DNA from: an uncultured Ruminococcus sp.
GTDB taxonomy: Bacteria > Bacillota > Clostridia > Oscillospirales > Ruminococcaceae
Reading direction: 5' to 3'
Assembly (NCBI GenBank): GCA_945868475.1
Contig: CAMBLM010000005.1
Coordinates: 1-64,000, forward strand
Length of the DNA stretch: 64,000 nt
Of the stretch, positions 7,443-16,752 are shown piece by piece. A program made the position numbers and the translations under genes. The notes beneath the pieces were generated by a model. That model was not told the DNA's origin and ran no database searches. It saw nothing but the letters and a program-made list of their open reading frames with translations. How positions within the stretch are numbered: the first letter of the stretch is position 1; every line of letters starts with the position of its first letter.

Positions 7443-8561
7443 TTATGACTTTGTTACCGTTACAGTATAGGTCTTGACAGCAGAGCCGTTCGTTACCTTG
7501 ACGGTTACGGTGTTTTCACCATCGCCCCAAGTAGCGGTTGAGCCGCTTGTAACAACAGTTGCGCCGTTCTTGATCTCAACGGTTGCGTCGTTGTCAGTTG
7601 CCGTTGCCGTGATCTTGTTGGTGGAATCGGTAGTAGTTGTAGTGTACTCCGTTGTTTCAGCCGAGAATGTCGGTGAAAGCGTGAGATTGCCGATAGAGAG
7701 TGCCGAAAGTGTCGCATCAGCCGTTGTATCATCAGCCGAACGCTCGGACTTTTCAGCTGATACCCAGTCAATAGCATTTTCACCTGCAGCAGGCTTCGTG
7801 ATGCCGAACGAAGCCGTCCAGGAGTTGTAAGACTTCTGACGGATAGGCGCAGATACGTCACCCGAAATTCTTACGTTCGAGATGATGAAGTTGTCAGCAA
7901 CAAGGTCTGTTTCGTCCTTATCGCAGTTTTCGCCGATGATCTCCATTTTATATGAGCAAAGCGTAGGAAGTGCGCCGACGGAAGAAGTCGAAACCTTCTT
8001 CGATGCCTTATAGCAGGTCACATAAACAGACTTGCCCTTATCCTCTTTGCTGAATGTGAGTGTTGCCTTTGCGTAATCGACTGTAAAGCTGTTTTCGGCA
8101 GGTGTGCCTTCTTTCAGCATAGTGAAATCTTCACCTGCATTATCTCTGACAAGAACAAGGCTGTCAGGCTTGATTGCCGAAGCGTTGACCTTTACGATGC
8201 CGTCATCGGGAATAATGTATGCATCAGCGGTGTCTCTGTAATAACCGTTCTCTGTTGTGGTGTGTGTCGCCGCAGTCATAAACTCCCACAGCTTTTTGTC
8301 GTATGTATTCATTACGACTTCTGCGGAAGCTTCTACCGAGGTCGGGTGTTCGGCAGCCGCATAGAATGAGTTGCCGTCTTCCATCTTCTCTGTCTGATAG
8401 GAATACTTTGTTGTGACCGACTGAATGATCGCTGAATCGGAAGTGTAAATGTCCTCGGGCTTTTCCGACAGCGAACCGTCCGCAAGACGTTTTGTGAGAA
8501 CGAAGTGTCCCGCCGTCTTGAAGATTCTCGTTTTGCTCTTTTCTACTCTTCTTGTTGCCAT
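7443..8561 (-). CDS. Major tail protein with C-terminal Ig-like domain
   Basis: A 372-residue protein. ATG chosen at 8561 because AAAGGATTTGATAAA precedes it. Residues 1-260 fit a siphovirus tail tube protein (RIFKTAGHFVLTKRL; SAEVVMNTYDKKLWEFMTAA; PTLCSYKMEIIGENCD; NVRISGDVSAPIRQKSYNSW). The C-terminal 95 residues form a cadherin-like beta-sandwich (LSALSIGNLTLSPTFSAETT to VKTYTVTVTKS) of the kind displayed on phage tails, thought to help bind cell surface glycans. Its place before the chaperones supports the call. Confidence 0.82.
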   Translation of the reverse strand: MATRRVEKSKTRIFKTAGHFVLTKRLADGSLSEKPEDIYTSDSAIIQSVTTKYSYQTEKMEDGNSFYAAAEHPTSVEASAEVVMNTYDKKLWEFMTAATHTTTENGYYRDTADAYIIPDDGIVKVNASAIKPDSLVLVRDNAGEDFTMLKEGTPAENSFTVDYAKATLTFSKEDKGKSVYVTCYKASKKVSTSSVGALPTLCSYKMEIIGENCDKDETDLVADNFIISNVRISGDVSAPIRQKSYNSWTASFGITKPAAGENAIDWVSAEKSERSADDTTADATLSALSIGNLTLSPTFSAETTEYTTTTTDSTNKITATATDNDATVEIKNGATVVTSGSTATWGDGENTVTVKVTNGSAVKTYTVTVTKS

Positions 8562-8611
8562 TTTATCAAATCCTTTCGTAAAGTGGGTATAAAACAACAG
8601 CCAAAACAGCG

Positions 8612-9037
8612 TTATACTGTCTTGACTGTATTAAATATGGTTGCATTGTATCGAAACCGTAACCCGATACATTCATATCCAAACTGACAGGGGAGATTGA
8701 CAGGCGAGGGAGCTATAAGCTCGCAAGCCGTGTGACCGTTTATCTCTCGCCCCGACAATAAGGCAATGATCTGTTCTGCCGCAAGACAAGCCTTGCTCGC
8801 CTGCCCGACAGGTACAGAAATGTCTATTTCAATGACAGGCGAAATGTAAATGTCAATATCGCCGTTCTCCGAATTTGTGTTGTAAACAAATATCTGCCGT
8901 GTGTCCTTTTCCAACTTTTCATTGGTGTAGGACGTGTTGTATATCTTGTCACGGTCAAAGCCAAGACTTTTTATGTACGGGTCACCGGCAATAATATCTA
9001 TCACCGCAAGCCTGTCCGAAAACGGCGTTATCGGCAT
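8612..9037 (-). CDS. Phage tail-completion-like protein
   Basis: A 141-residue protein with AGGTGATCTT before its ATG. It lies between the Gp10-like gene and the major tail gene, the usual place of the tail terminator that ends the tube and joins it to the head. Phrases such as RLAVIDIIAGDPYIK, IEIDISVPVGQASKACL and RFRYNATIF fit a beta-rich minor tail protein. Family assignment rests mainly on order and size. Confidence 0.6.
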   Translation of the reverse strand: MPITPFSDRLAVIDIIAGDPYIKSLGFDRDKIYNTSYTNEKLEKDTRQIFVYNTNSENGDIDIYISPVIEIDISVPVGQASKACLAAEQIIALLSGREINGHTACELIAPSPVNLPCQFGYECIGLRFRYNATIFNTVKTV

Positions 9038-9049
9038 AAGATCACCTCT

Positions 9050-9607
9050 TTATCTGTAATCGAAATATTGATGCATTCCTTTGATATACTCGGCAAGATA
9101 CCGTGAAAGCACTTCATTGACCTTGCTCCCATTCCCTTTTGTGAACCACGTTTCCGCTCTCTGAAAAGCGTATGACGGTGAAATAGGTTCATAATAATCT
9201 TCAATATTCTCGGTTTCCCGCCGTCCTGTTGAATAGCGTTTGCGACCGTAAATGTCAATGTAAAACCCTTTGTGCCGCCCTACAATGGCAACAGTTCCAC
9301 GCCTTGAAACGTTCCATAGCGAGGAATGACGGTAGGCGTTGTAAAATGGGTTTGTTTTATCCATTTCCGAACCTGTACCGTATGAGTCCATAATAGCATC
9401 AGCACAGCCTATGACCTTCCTGCGGAAAATCATTTCCTCGTTTTCGGTCATCTTCTGCAAATCCTTTTTGCCCTCGGAAGTGTTCAGTCTTTGGCTGATC
9501 TCTTCGTAAAGGTCTTTGAGAAGCTGGTCTGCCGCATTCTGTACCGCTTTTTTATAACCTGCGGCCGCCCTTGCGGAGTTAAACGTCAGTTTTGGCTTTG
9601 TTGACAT
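9050..9607 (-). CDS. HK97 gp10-like minor tail/connector protein
   Basis: 185 residues from ATG at 9607 (MSTKPKLTFNSARAAAGYKK); a longer in-frame version would run far into the upstream gene. The Tyr-rich middle, with GSEMDKTNPFYNAYRHSSLW and HKGFYIDIYGRKRYSTGR, and a helical start fit a gp10-like neck protein. It overlaps the upstream gene by 29 bases and ends 13 bases before the tail-completion gene. Confidence 0.55.
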   Translation of the reverse strand: MSTKPKLTFNSARAAAGYKKAVQNAADQLLKDLYEEISQRLNTSEGKKDLQKMTENEEMIFRRKVIGCADAIMDSYGTGSEMDKTNPFYNAYRHSSLWNVSRRGTVAIVGRHKGFYIDIYGRKRYSTGRRETENIEDYYEPISPSYAFQRAETWFTKGNGSKVNEVLSRYLAEYIKGMHQYFDYR

Positions 9608-9995
9608 TCTTATTTCTCCAAGCAATTTCGAGTATGTCAGCCTTTTGATAATACTCCCTTGACTTTCCGAGCCAGTCGGCGGAAGCATACGAAGAAAACA
9701 GTGCATTTTTCGACCTTGAAGCAAGAGCGTGACATATTGAGCCAAGCAGATTGCAGAAAGCGTAGGTTCTGAAATTCTCACGGACAGCCTCGTCATTGCT
9801 GTATATCATATACTCCATATCTTCCGACTTGCGCCTTGCGATATCGGAGTGAAGCCGTGCAAGAATAATGCCGTCCGTAAGAAAAAACGGGTCAGCTTTC
9901 AATGCCGCCCGAACATTGCTTATCATAGCTTCTTCACCGCCGAAAACTTCCTTTCGGTAGTCCTCAAAGCTGTAACATCTCAAATGACTTTTCAT
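9579..9995 (-). CDS. Hypothetical phage neck-region protein
   Basis: A 138-residue protein in the connector block between capsid and tail genes. It is mostly helical with many aromatic residues (AFCNLLGSICHALASRS, ASADWLGKSREYYQ). Start follows AAGGAGCTATTTT. I do not recognise the family; a head-tail joining role is suggested only by its place. Confidence 0.5.
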   Translation of the reverse strand: MKSHLRCYSFEDYRKEVFGGEEAMISNVRAALKADPFFLTDGIILARLHSDIARRKSEDMEYMIYSNDEAVRENFRTYAFCNLLGSICHALASRSKNALFSSYASADWLGKSREYYQKADILEIAWRNKNVNKAKTDV

Positions 9996-10009
9996 AAAAT
10001 AGCTCCTTT

Positions 10010-10636
10010 TTAACTTCTTGTATCAAGTGAAAGCTGTGCCGTGTCAACTCCGACACCACCATATTCGGAAATAGCGTTTCCCGTGCTTTCAACGTAAAAT
10101 GCCCTGTCAGCGTATTCGCCGTCAATGTTGACTTTCATTATTACACGGTCCTTTTCCGAAAGCAGAAATCTGTGTGGAAGTGTAAGCGTGTATATTGCTT
10201 GATCTATGCGACCGTCATTCGTCTGCTTGTCTGAACGTGTGGCAAAATCTCGATAAGCAGGAATATCCGTATAGACTTCCTCAAAAACGTCCTTGATATC
10301 GCCGTATTCGTCAGCCTGCCGCCCTTTGTACCGCATGATCGTTATAACAGCATTGCAGCACATCGCATATAAATATACAAGATCGTCCGCAAGCGGCTCT
10401 GAACTTATGGTAGATACCATATAGACGTTATTCTTTTCGCACTTTCTGCGAAAGTAATCGCCTACTTGGTAATCTCCCTTGAAAGCCTGACCTTCAACAT
10501 AATACGCCCTGTTTGCAAGACTGTACGATGCATTTGTCGAGCCTTTCAGACTTGCTTTTATCTCTTTTCTACGCTCCTGCTCTTCAAAGATAAGCACTTC
10601 ACCGAGCCTGTTCACTATGCCGTAATTAACAGTCAT
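10010..10636 (-). CDS. Hypothetical phage head-tail connector-region protein
   Basis: 208 residues. It starts in an ATGA overlap with the preceding gene, which implies coupled translation. It is rich in beta-type segments (DRVIMKVNIDGEYADRAFYV) with a conserved-looking core VYLYAMCCNAVITIMRYKGRQ. The position after the capsid and the first connector gene suggests a neck protein. No named family can be given. Confidence 0.5.
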   Translation of the reverse strand: MTVNYGIVNRLGEVLIFEEQERRKEIKASLKGSTNASYSLANRAYYVEGQAFKGDYQVGDYFRRKCEKNNVYMVSTISSEPLADDLVYLYAMCCNAVITIMRYKGRQADEYGDIKDVFEEVYTDIPAYRDFATRSDKQTNDGRIDQAIYTLTLPHRFLLSEKDRVIMKVNIDGEYADRAFYVESTGNAISEYGGVGVDTAQLSLDTRS

Positions 10637-11070
10637 ATATCAAACCCCGCTCCGTGAAAACGCCTGTTCGGATTGGTAAGAGAAACAAGCGGCGGTAATG
10701 AATATTCCGTCTTGTTCAGCTCTTCATACAGCATTTTTAACCTTAAATTCAGATTGTCAACGAGTGCATCAAAAGCGGAAGTATCGAAATATTCCACCTT
10801 TGCGTGTGTAGTCTGCTCAATTTTGATCTGTTGCTTGCGCACGTTCGGAGAAAGCAGAATGGCTGTCTGAACAACAATACAGCTTTCCAACAATTCCTGC
10901 CTTTCAGCATCATCTCCCGATAAGATATCTTCATAATTGGGAACGGCTCTTTTGACAAGTATTTCCGCTGTCCCTCTGAAATCAGCAGATTCTATCATTT
11001 CAGCCGAAAAAACGGAACTGTCAGCAGATAACAGCATACAAACTCTGCTCGAAAAATCAGTTTCAGCCAT
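10633..11070 (-). CDS. Head-tail connector-like protein
   Basis: A 145-residue, largely helical protein directly after the major capsid gene, where siphoviruses encode the first head completion (connector) protein. It holds RRFHGAGFDI at the end and QTAILLSPNVRKQQIKIEQT in the middle. The stop overlaps the next start (ATGA). The name rests on gene order and size. Confidence 0.5.
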   Translation of the reverse strand: MAETDFSSRVCMLLSADSSVFSAEMIESADFRGTAEILVKRAVPNYEDILSGDDAERQELLESCIVVQTAILLSPNVRKQQIKIEQTTHAKVEYFDTSAFDALVDNLNLRLKMLYEELNKTEYSLPPLVSLTNPNRRFHGAGFDI

Positions 11071-11143
11071 TTTGCAAAACTCCTTTCATCTATCCGTTTG
11101 TGCGGCAGGTGCGTATCTGCGCACCTGCTGTATCGGGAAAATA

Positions 11144-12199
11144 TCAAGCCATTCGGAGAATACGGGAAGCATTCTTGAAAGGCTTGGTAAAGCCTGCGGT
11201 TTCGGAAATAGTGCCGATCTTTCTCTGTGTGAGAATATCATTGTCGTATTCCGAGATCTGCGAACCTCTCGCAAGGTATTTTGCAAGCGCAAAATCGGAA
11301 TTAAGACCGATAAGCTGATCCTTTGAGCCGCTCTGCGGAACATCTCCGAGAATGACCGTAATGTCCTTTGTGATGCCCTGTGGGAAATTGAACGCAGCTC
11401 CGGGGATATAACCTATCTTGTCGTTTGCGTTGAACATCATCTTGTTGAGCGACTTGTACAGAGCTTCGGGAGCAACGATAGTAGTGAGCGGTGCATGACA
11501 GTCCTTCCAAAGCGCAAGCGCAAGAGTAAGGATATCGTCAACTGTAATAGTGCTGCTTGCCGCAGTCGTAACGGGTGCAGCGTTGTCATTGCCGTCACCG
11601 TCAATAATAACCTGCAAGCCTCTTTCAAACTCCTGATTAGAAGCGTCGGCTGCTATCCATTCAAGCTGCTTTGCGAAAAGGTCAACGGAAGAATACTGAA
11701 TGCTTTCGTATGTAGCCTCAACAGCTCGTCCGTACTTGGAAAGCGTAATGCTCTTTTCTCCGAGCTTGATAACAGCCTTCGGAAGCTCCGAGCCTTCGGC
11801 TACTCTCTTCTTTCTTACAGCGTCCTTGCTGCCCTCATCGGAAATAAGGTCAACATAAGAGCCTGTTGCCGCCAAAGCGTCGATCTCGATCGGAGAACCC
11901 GAAACGATGTACTGAAGAAGATTGCTCTTCGCAACATTCTCTGTGAGCGTTCTGTCAATGAAAACAGGAAAGAGCCATCTGTTTTCGTTTGTAGCGTAAA
12001 AATCCTTGACCTTTGAATTTTTGGAAATACCTGCATCCATCATTGCAAGCTGAAAGGGGTCAAAATCCTTAAGTCTTGCATCTTTGGCAACTCTGTCTGC
12101 GATCTCGCCCTCATAAGCCGCTGCGAGAATGTCGCTGACAGGGCGGCACTTGGTCTTTGAGTCCTGAATGTGTTCGTCCTTAATAATGATCTTAGCCAT
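11144..12199 (-). CDS. Major capsid protein (HK97 fold)
   Basis: 351 residues following protease/scaffold and decoration genes. Typical HK97-fold coat signatures are seen: IVSGSPIEIDALAATGSYVD, LSKYGRAVEATYESIQYSS, an N-arm helix, an insertion with VTTAASSTITVDDILTLALA, then LTTIVAPEALYKSLNKMM and DFALAKYLARGSQISEYDND near the end. It would self-assemble into the procapsid with the scaffold encoded upstream. The start has AGGTAAAAAGAT before it. Confidence 0.8.
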   Translation of the reverse strand: MAKIIIKDEHIQDSKTKCRPVSDILAAAYEGEIADRVAKDARLKDFDPFQLAMMDAGISKNSKVKDFYATNENRWLFPVFIDRTLTENVAKSNLLQYIVSGSPIEIDALAATGSYVDLISDEGSKDAVRKKRVAEGSELPKAVIKLGEKSITLSKYGRAVEATYESIQYSSVDLFAKQLEWIAADASNQEFERGLQVIIDGDGNDNAAPVTTAASSTITVDDILTLALALWKDCHAPLTTIVAPEALYKSLNKMMFNANDKIGYIPGAAFNFPQGITKDITVILGDVPQSGSKDQLIGLNSDFALAKYLARGSQISEYDNDILTQRKIGTISETAGFTKPFKNASRILRMA

Positions 12200-12221
12200 A
12201 TCTTTTTACCTCTCTTTCTTA

Positions 12222-12608
12222 TCACATAAAGATATCTGTACTCTTGGAAGAGCTGTCAAACGCTGTAATATAGCCGTTGGAAACAACGCCTGTTCCTGCA
12301 CTCTTAACACCGCCCTTACCGTCAACAGCAGCAAACTTGTTGATAGCCGTTGCGGAAGCTGTTCCGGCAAGACCTACAGCAAACCCCTTGACCTGCACCG
12401 AAGCCAAACCGTCGTGTTCAACCTTTGTGAGAACACCGAAAAGTGCATCGCCGTCCGTGCCATAGCCTACAGTATTATTGTCGACTAAAGCAACAGCCTT
12501 GCCCTTTGCGCTGTCGTAATTCTTGCCGATAGCAGTCTTTGTTGTGGAATCAAGCGGCATTGTAACATATTCAGTGCCACCTACACCATTCATTGAAAAT
12601 TCACTCAT
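12222..12608 (-). CDS. Head decoration-like protein
   Basis: A 128-residue small, Gly/Ala/Thr-rich beta protein between scaffold and capsid genes, the standard slot for a capsid-stabilising decoration protein (DUF2190-like or Gp D-like). Features include GKAVALVDNNTVGYGTDGDA and HDGLASVQVKGFAVGLAGTA. The ribosome site AAAGGAGATACAACA precedes the ATG. Confidence 0.65.
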   Translation of the reverse strand: MSEFSMNGVGGTEYVTMPLDSTTKTAIGKNYDSAKGKAVALVDNNTVGYGTDGDALFGVLTKVEHDGLASVQVKGFAVGLAGTASATAINKFAAVDGKGGVKSAGTGVVSNGYITAFDSSSKSTDIFM

Positions 12609-12628
12609 TGTTGTATCTCCTTTCTTAA

Positions 12629-13807
12629 TTAAAGCTTGAAAGCATCAAGATCACACATAGCAAGGCTATCTGCGCCCTTTGCAGCAGCGTCTTCGGACTT
12701 CCTGCCTGTCGGGATAAGCGACTTCGCTTCATTCTCCCATTCTTTGGACTGCTCGTTGATCTCGTCAACAGAGAACGAATCAAATATCTTGCGGTAGCGA
12801 TCTTCAGAGAAAGCTTCACCCTTTGCCTTGACACCGCTCTTGACAGCGTTGTCAATAGCCTTTGACTTGATATCGTCATAAAGCTTTGCCTTTTCCGCAG
12901 ATTCATTCGCACTCTTGATAAGTCCGATGACCTCTTCGCTTGTCATTTCCTTGCCAACAGCCGACTTGACCGCACTTGCCGTAAGGAACGCATCTTCCGA
13001 CTTTGCCGCATTGGGAAAACTCTTCTTAACAGCCGCAAGAATAGCTCCCATACTCGGAAGTTCGTTTTCAGCCTTGCCTTCCGACTTTGCAATGTCGTCA
13101 AGGTCAACGCCAAGCTCGGCAAGTGCCGATTTGATTTTTCCGTACTCTTCCATAGTGTTGTTCATTCCTTTCTTTTTTAAGGCTTCATCGCCTTTATACC
13201 ATTTTGCGACGCCTGCACCCGGCTGTGCAGGAACAGCAACGAATGACAGCTCATAAGCATCGGTAGCTTCCGAAAGAGAGAGAATACACTTTTTGCCCTC
13301 ATAAGAATGACCTCGCCAATGAATACAATTGCCGCTGTAGTATTCCTGCCCGCATATACTGCATTTCTGCGATGCAACAGCGCAATTTACAGAAACCTCT
13401 TTATAAATTCCTGCTTCAATGTTATCGATAATAGGCTGTGTGCTTTCATTTTTCAGCATATACGCTCTGCAGGTCAGCTGATAAAGATCCTGCCCGTTAA
13501 AAGTCTTTACCGACGGGTTGTGAACTACTTCCGTGCTGAAAATTCGTGCGACCTGATTTATGTTTTTCCTGTCGTGGTCGCAGATAACAGTCTTGCCGAT
13601 GAACCTGTCCGCAAGCTGATTTAAGGTATCAGCCGTAAAGTATTCGTTGTCACGGTCAAGCTCATTGTCGCACATTACAACGGGGAAGATATAAACCTCA
13701 TCTGCCGTAAGTTTGTGCCGCGTGAACTTGTTGACCTGTTCCATTTCTTCTGCCGAATATCCGTTCTGACCTGTGTCAGCGGATTTAACAATATTACCGT
13801 ATTTCAA
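12629..13807 (-). CDS. Prohead protease fused to scaffold domain
   Basis: 392 residues from a TTG that abuts the portal stop (TAGTTG), with AAGGAGTGAGAAA before it. The N-terminal 210 residues are a prohead protease seen in Firmicutes phages, with a metal-ligand-like insert KCSICGQEYYSGNC...HWRGHSYEGKKC. A Lys-rich linker at MNNTMEEYGK leads into a helical scaffold (SALAELGVDLDDIAKSEGKA, GKEMTSEEVIGLIKSANESA). The ATG of MEEYGK (13152 region) has AAAGGA upstream, so a separate scaffold could be made from the same gene. Confidence 0.78.
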   Translation of the reverse strand: MKYGNIVKSADTGQNGYSAEEMEQVNKFTRHKLTADEVYIFPVVMCDNELDRDNEYFTADTLNQLADRFIGKTVICDHDRKNINQVARIFSTEVVHNPSVKTFNGQDLYQLTCRAYMLKNESTQPIIDNIEAGIYKEVSVNCAVASQKCSICGQEYYSGNCIHWRGHSYEGKKCILSLSEATDAYELSFVAVPAQPGAGVAKWYKGDEALKKKGMNNTMEEYGKIKSALAELGVDLDDIAKSEGKAENELPSMGAILAAVKKSFPNAAKSEDAFLTASAVKSAVGKEMTSEEVIGLIKSANESAEKAKLYDDIKSKAIDNAVKSGVKAKGEAFSEDRYRKIFDSFSVDEINEQSKEWENEAKSLIPTGRKSEDAAAKGADSLAMCDLDAFKL

Positions 13808-15160
13808 CTATTTCTCACTCCTTTTTTCATTATCGTTTTCGCTTTCCATACCTAAAAGCTTGGATATATATGCAAAAAGACCCTTGCGTTCTTCAAAAGC
13901 CTTTTCAGCACCTGTGACCTTATACGCCGCTTCATCGGGCGAAATATAGCCGTATTCATCGGCACGGCGATAGAATTCCTCGTTTTTGAGGTTGTAGTCT
14001 ATCTTGTCAAGCATCGACTGCCATTCTATCGGGTTTGGTGTGTATGTCACATCTGAGTTGTAGCCGTGAACCCGAAGCCATATCCTCGCAATGCTCTCTA
14101 CAAGTCGCTTTTCGGCTCGCTGTCGGGGTTCTATCATATCCACGATGACCTTGAACTCTACCGTCGATAACGCATAAGAACCGCTCGAACGCCTGTTCAT
14201 AAGCGTTCCCAACGTCTTGACAGCGTTCATCATCTGAACGTCAATTACTTCCGCATAAGCCGCAATACCCTGAAAATATGCCGAACTGTCACCGCCGATC
14301 GTGCTTATTTTTGTGTCATCGGTGTGAACAATGTCATTTTCGGCGGAAAGGTTCGCAAAGCTCGCCCTGACGGAATCATATACCTTTGCAATGTATTCGT
14401 TTGCCTTTACGGGATTTGCCGCAACGTCGGGTGGTGCTGATTTGATAAGGCTTTCACGGTCGAGTGAAATATCATATCGGGGTGTTCCCACTCGATAAAG
14501 GACTATCTGCGAACTGTTTAAAAATTCAAGCTGCATATCCGCCGCCGCAATTGCAGGAGCGAACAGCAAACTGCCGCAAGGCGTACCGTCGGGATTGTAC
14601 GGAATCCATATCAGATTGGATTGAGAAAGGTCAATCTGCTTTCCGTTCACACATTGATACGGAATCCACAATTGCTTCCCGTCTCTCGTTTCAAGCTTCC
14701 ACTTTAAGAAACGAGGGTCAATAGGATAAACGTCCTCAATATCCGTGCAGTCGCTGTTTACAACGACTTCACAGCACATTCCACCGCTTCGGAAGTCATA
14801 TCCGTGAAGCTGCATAAGCAAGCCTTCCAGTCCGTTTGAGTTCACAGCATTGACCCTTTCGGCAAATTCATTCCATTCACGAAGTATTCTTGCCGATGAA
14901 GCCGCCGAGCAGGAAGTAAATTCAATGTGTCCGCCCTGGTTTACAAGGCTCTGTAATACTGTATAACCCATTGAGGTGTCAGGATGTTCTTTTACCAACA
15001 GGTCGATGGCATCGTAAACATCGTAAGTGCTTCGTAAACGGTTGAGAAGCTTCGTCCCTTTCGTGCGGAACGGCGAATATTCCATTCGGGAAGTGCTGAC
15101 TTCTGAAGCTCTGCCTATATGTATAGGTTTTGCCTTTGGCTTTTTTGAAAATAAAGACAT
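13808..15160 (-). CDS. Phage portal protein
   Basis: A 450-residue protein between terminase and protease. It has PIDPRFLKWKLETRDGKQLW, SLLFAPAIAAADMQLEFLNS and a C-terminal RRADEYGYISPDEAAYKVTG, all usual for dodecameric portal proteins of Firmicutes phages. GGAGGTTATGAAAACAT lies before the ATG. It would form the DNA channel that docks the terminase and the neck. Confidence 0.82.
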   Translation of the reverse strand: MSLFSKKPKAKPIHIGRASEVSTSRMEYSPFRTKGTKLLNRLRSTYDVYDAIDLLVKEHPDTSMGYTVLQSLVNQGGHIEFTSCSAASSARILREWNEFAERVNAVNSNGLEGLLMQLHGYDFRSGGMCCEVVVNSDCTDIEDVYPIDPRFLKWKLETRDGKQLWIPYQCVNGKQIDLSQSNLIWIPYNPDGTPCGSLLFAPAIAAADMQLEFLNSSQIVLYRVGTPRYDISLDRESLIKSAPPDVAANPVKANEYIAKVYDSVRASFANLSAENDIVHTDDTKISTIGGDSSAYFQGIAAYAEVIDVQMMNAVKTLGTLMNRRSSGSYALSTVEFKVIVDMIEPRQRAEKRLVESIARIWLRVHGYNSDVTYTPNPIEWQSMLDKIDYNLKNEEFYRRADEYGYISPDEAAYKVTGAEKAFEERKGLFAYISKLLGMESENDNEKRSEK

Positions 15161-15183
15161 ATGTTTTCATAACCTCCTTCCTG

Positions 15184-16752
15184 TCAAGCTCCGCCGATAA
15201 GACCGCACCACGGCAATGACGGGTTTATAGTTTCCGTATCGGAGAATACAAAATAAGCAGCCGAAACGTGGTCATCGTGACCATCTCCCGAGCTGCCGTT
15301 GTGATATACTATTGTATTTCCTTTTCTATCTCGAACATAGTCGGAAAATTCAATCTTTATCCTCTCCGTCATCTCCGAACCATCATCAAGAATTATCATC
15401 TGACGGTTCTCAACAACTCTCGCAAGATTTTCAACAAGATTTGCCTTGTTCGGTCCCTGCTCATTGATAGGAACAGTCGGAATTCGCCTTTCCACAAGCT
15501 GGCTGTTTACCGTTTCATGACCTGTACGTCCGAATTTTACAACAGCATTGTTGTATCTTGCAGAATACATTGCAATACAATCAAACTGTGCCGTCCAACC
15601 GTAACCGTCCATAGAAACGGACTGCATTATCTTTCCTGTTTCGTTTTCCTTTACCCACATAACAGGGGAGTCACCTATCGAAGCAGGGTCATAGCCTATC
15701 GAATAAGTAAGATATGACTTCGGACTTCGCCATTCGTCAATGTATTTCTGCCATTCTTCTTGGGTATTGAACTTCGGAACGGTTTCAAGACATTTTTCAA
15801 AAGTTGGAAAAACAGCATACTTGTTTGAAAGAAATTCACCCATAATGTCCTGTCTGTATCGTGCATCGGACATTCTGTTTTTCAGATTCTCTCTGTAGGT
15901 CTTGCCGTTCGCCTTGATCTCATCACCCTTTGCGGCCATGTAAGGATTGTCCCAGGTTGTCCAATGAAACGATTCCCAGTCGGGGTCGTAAAGCGGATTT
16001 TGCTTACTGTTTATACCAAACTGATACATCTTGTAGAAATAATTCTTTCCAAGAGGCGAGGAATTGATAAGACCAACGCCGCCCTTGCCGCCAACACCCT
16101 TATGCGGAGAGTTAAGACGCATTTCAAGGTTGTCCCATACCGTTTCAAGATCCTTGATTCTTGCTGCTTCTGTTATCAGAACAATGTCCAGACCGACAGC
16201 AACAAGTGATTCGGGGTCGTATGCCGAATGAAGCTCAATAAGAACTCCATTTATCAAAGTCATCTGACCTGTCGAGCGGCTTTCGTCTGCGATAAGGTCT
16301 TTAGGTATAACACGCTTTAAGTCACGCCAGTTCTGCCGTGCGATAGTTTCCGTAGGCGCAATTATCCATCCCATTACTTTTGGAACAAGTGTTTTGGGAC
16401 GTTCTTCATTCGCACATTTCATAAGATATGTAAAGAATTCAACTACACAGCAGTAGTCCTTGCCGCCTCTTGCGCCTGCCGCAATAACACGGAAACGTTT
16501 GTTGCTGTGATGAACCATAGCCTGAAACTTGTGTGGATTGTATTCAAGGGTTATCTGCTTTTTGCTCACATTTGGCGGCGAACAATTCGCTCTGCACGAT
16601 GGGCAAAGCTTGAATTCGCTGTATCGTCCTCGTTCATCGTCCCATTCTTGCCGAAAGGTCGTTCCGCATTGTGAACATACAGAAGAAGCTTTTGAGCTTA
16701 TTTCGGGTTCGGCATAACGTCCTTTGCCTGTAAGATTAACACGTTCGGGCAT
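15184..16752 (-). CDS. terL: Terminase large subunit with N-terminal zinc ribbon
   Basis: 522 residues. A four-cysteine ribbon (CSQCGTTF at about residue 23, CPSCRANC at about 50) precedes the ATPase. Walker A-like AAGARGGKDYCC (Asp where Ser/Thr is usual), Walker B LDIVLITEAARI, and a C-terminal nuclease fold beginning SIGYDPASIGDSPVMW. It packages DNA into the procapsid. The start forms TAATG with the stop of the gene upstream. The zinc ribbon is an extra found in some phage terminases. Confidence 0.85.
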   Translation of the reverse strand: MPERVNLTGKGRYAEPEISSKASSVCSQCGTTFRQEWDDERGRYSEFKLCPSCRANCSPPNVSKKQITLEYNPHKFQAMVHHSNKRFRVIAAGARGGKDYCCVVEFFTYLMKCANEERPKTLVPKVMGWIIAPTETIARQNWRDLKRVIPKDLIADESRSTGQMTLINGVLIELHSAYDPESLVAVGLDIVLITEAARIKDLETVWDNLEMRLNSPHKGVGGKGGVGLINSSPLGKNYFYKMYQFGINSKQNPLYDPDWESFHWTTWDNPYMAAKGDEIKANGKTYRENLKNRMSDARYRQDIMGEFLSNKYAVFPTFEKCLETVPKFNTQEEWQKYIDEWRSPKSYLTYSIGYDPASIGDSPVMWVKENETGKIMQSVSMDGYGWTAQFDCIAMYSARYNNAVVKFGRTGHETVNSQLVERRIPTVPINEQGPNKANLVENLARVVENRQMIILDDGSEMTERIKIEFSDYVRDRKGNTIVYHNGSSGDGHDDHVSAAYFVFSDTETINPSLPWCGLIGGA

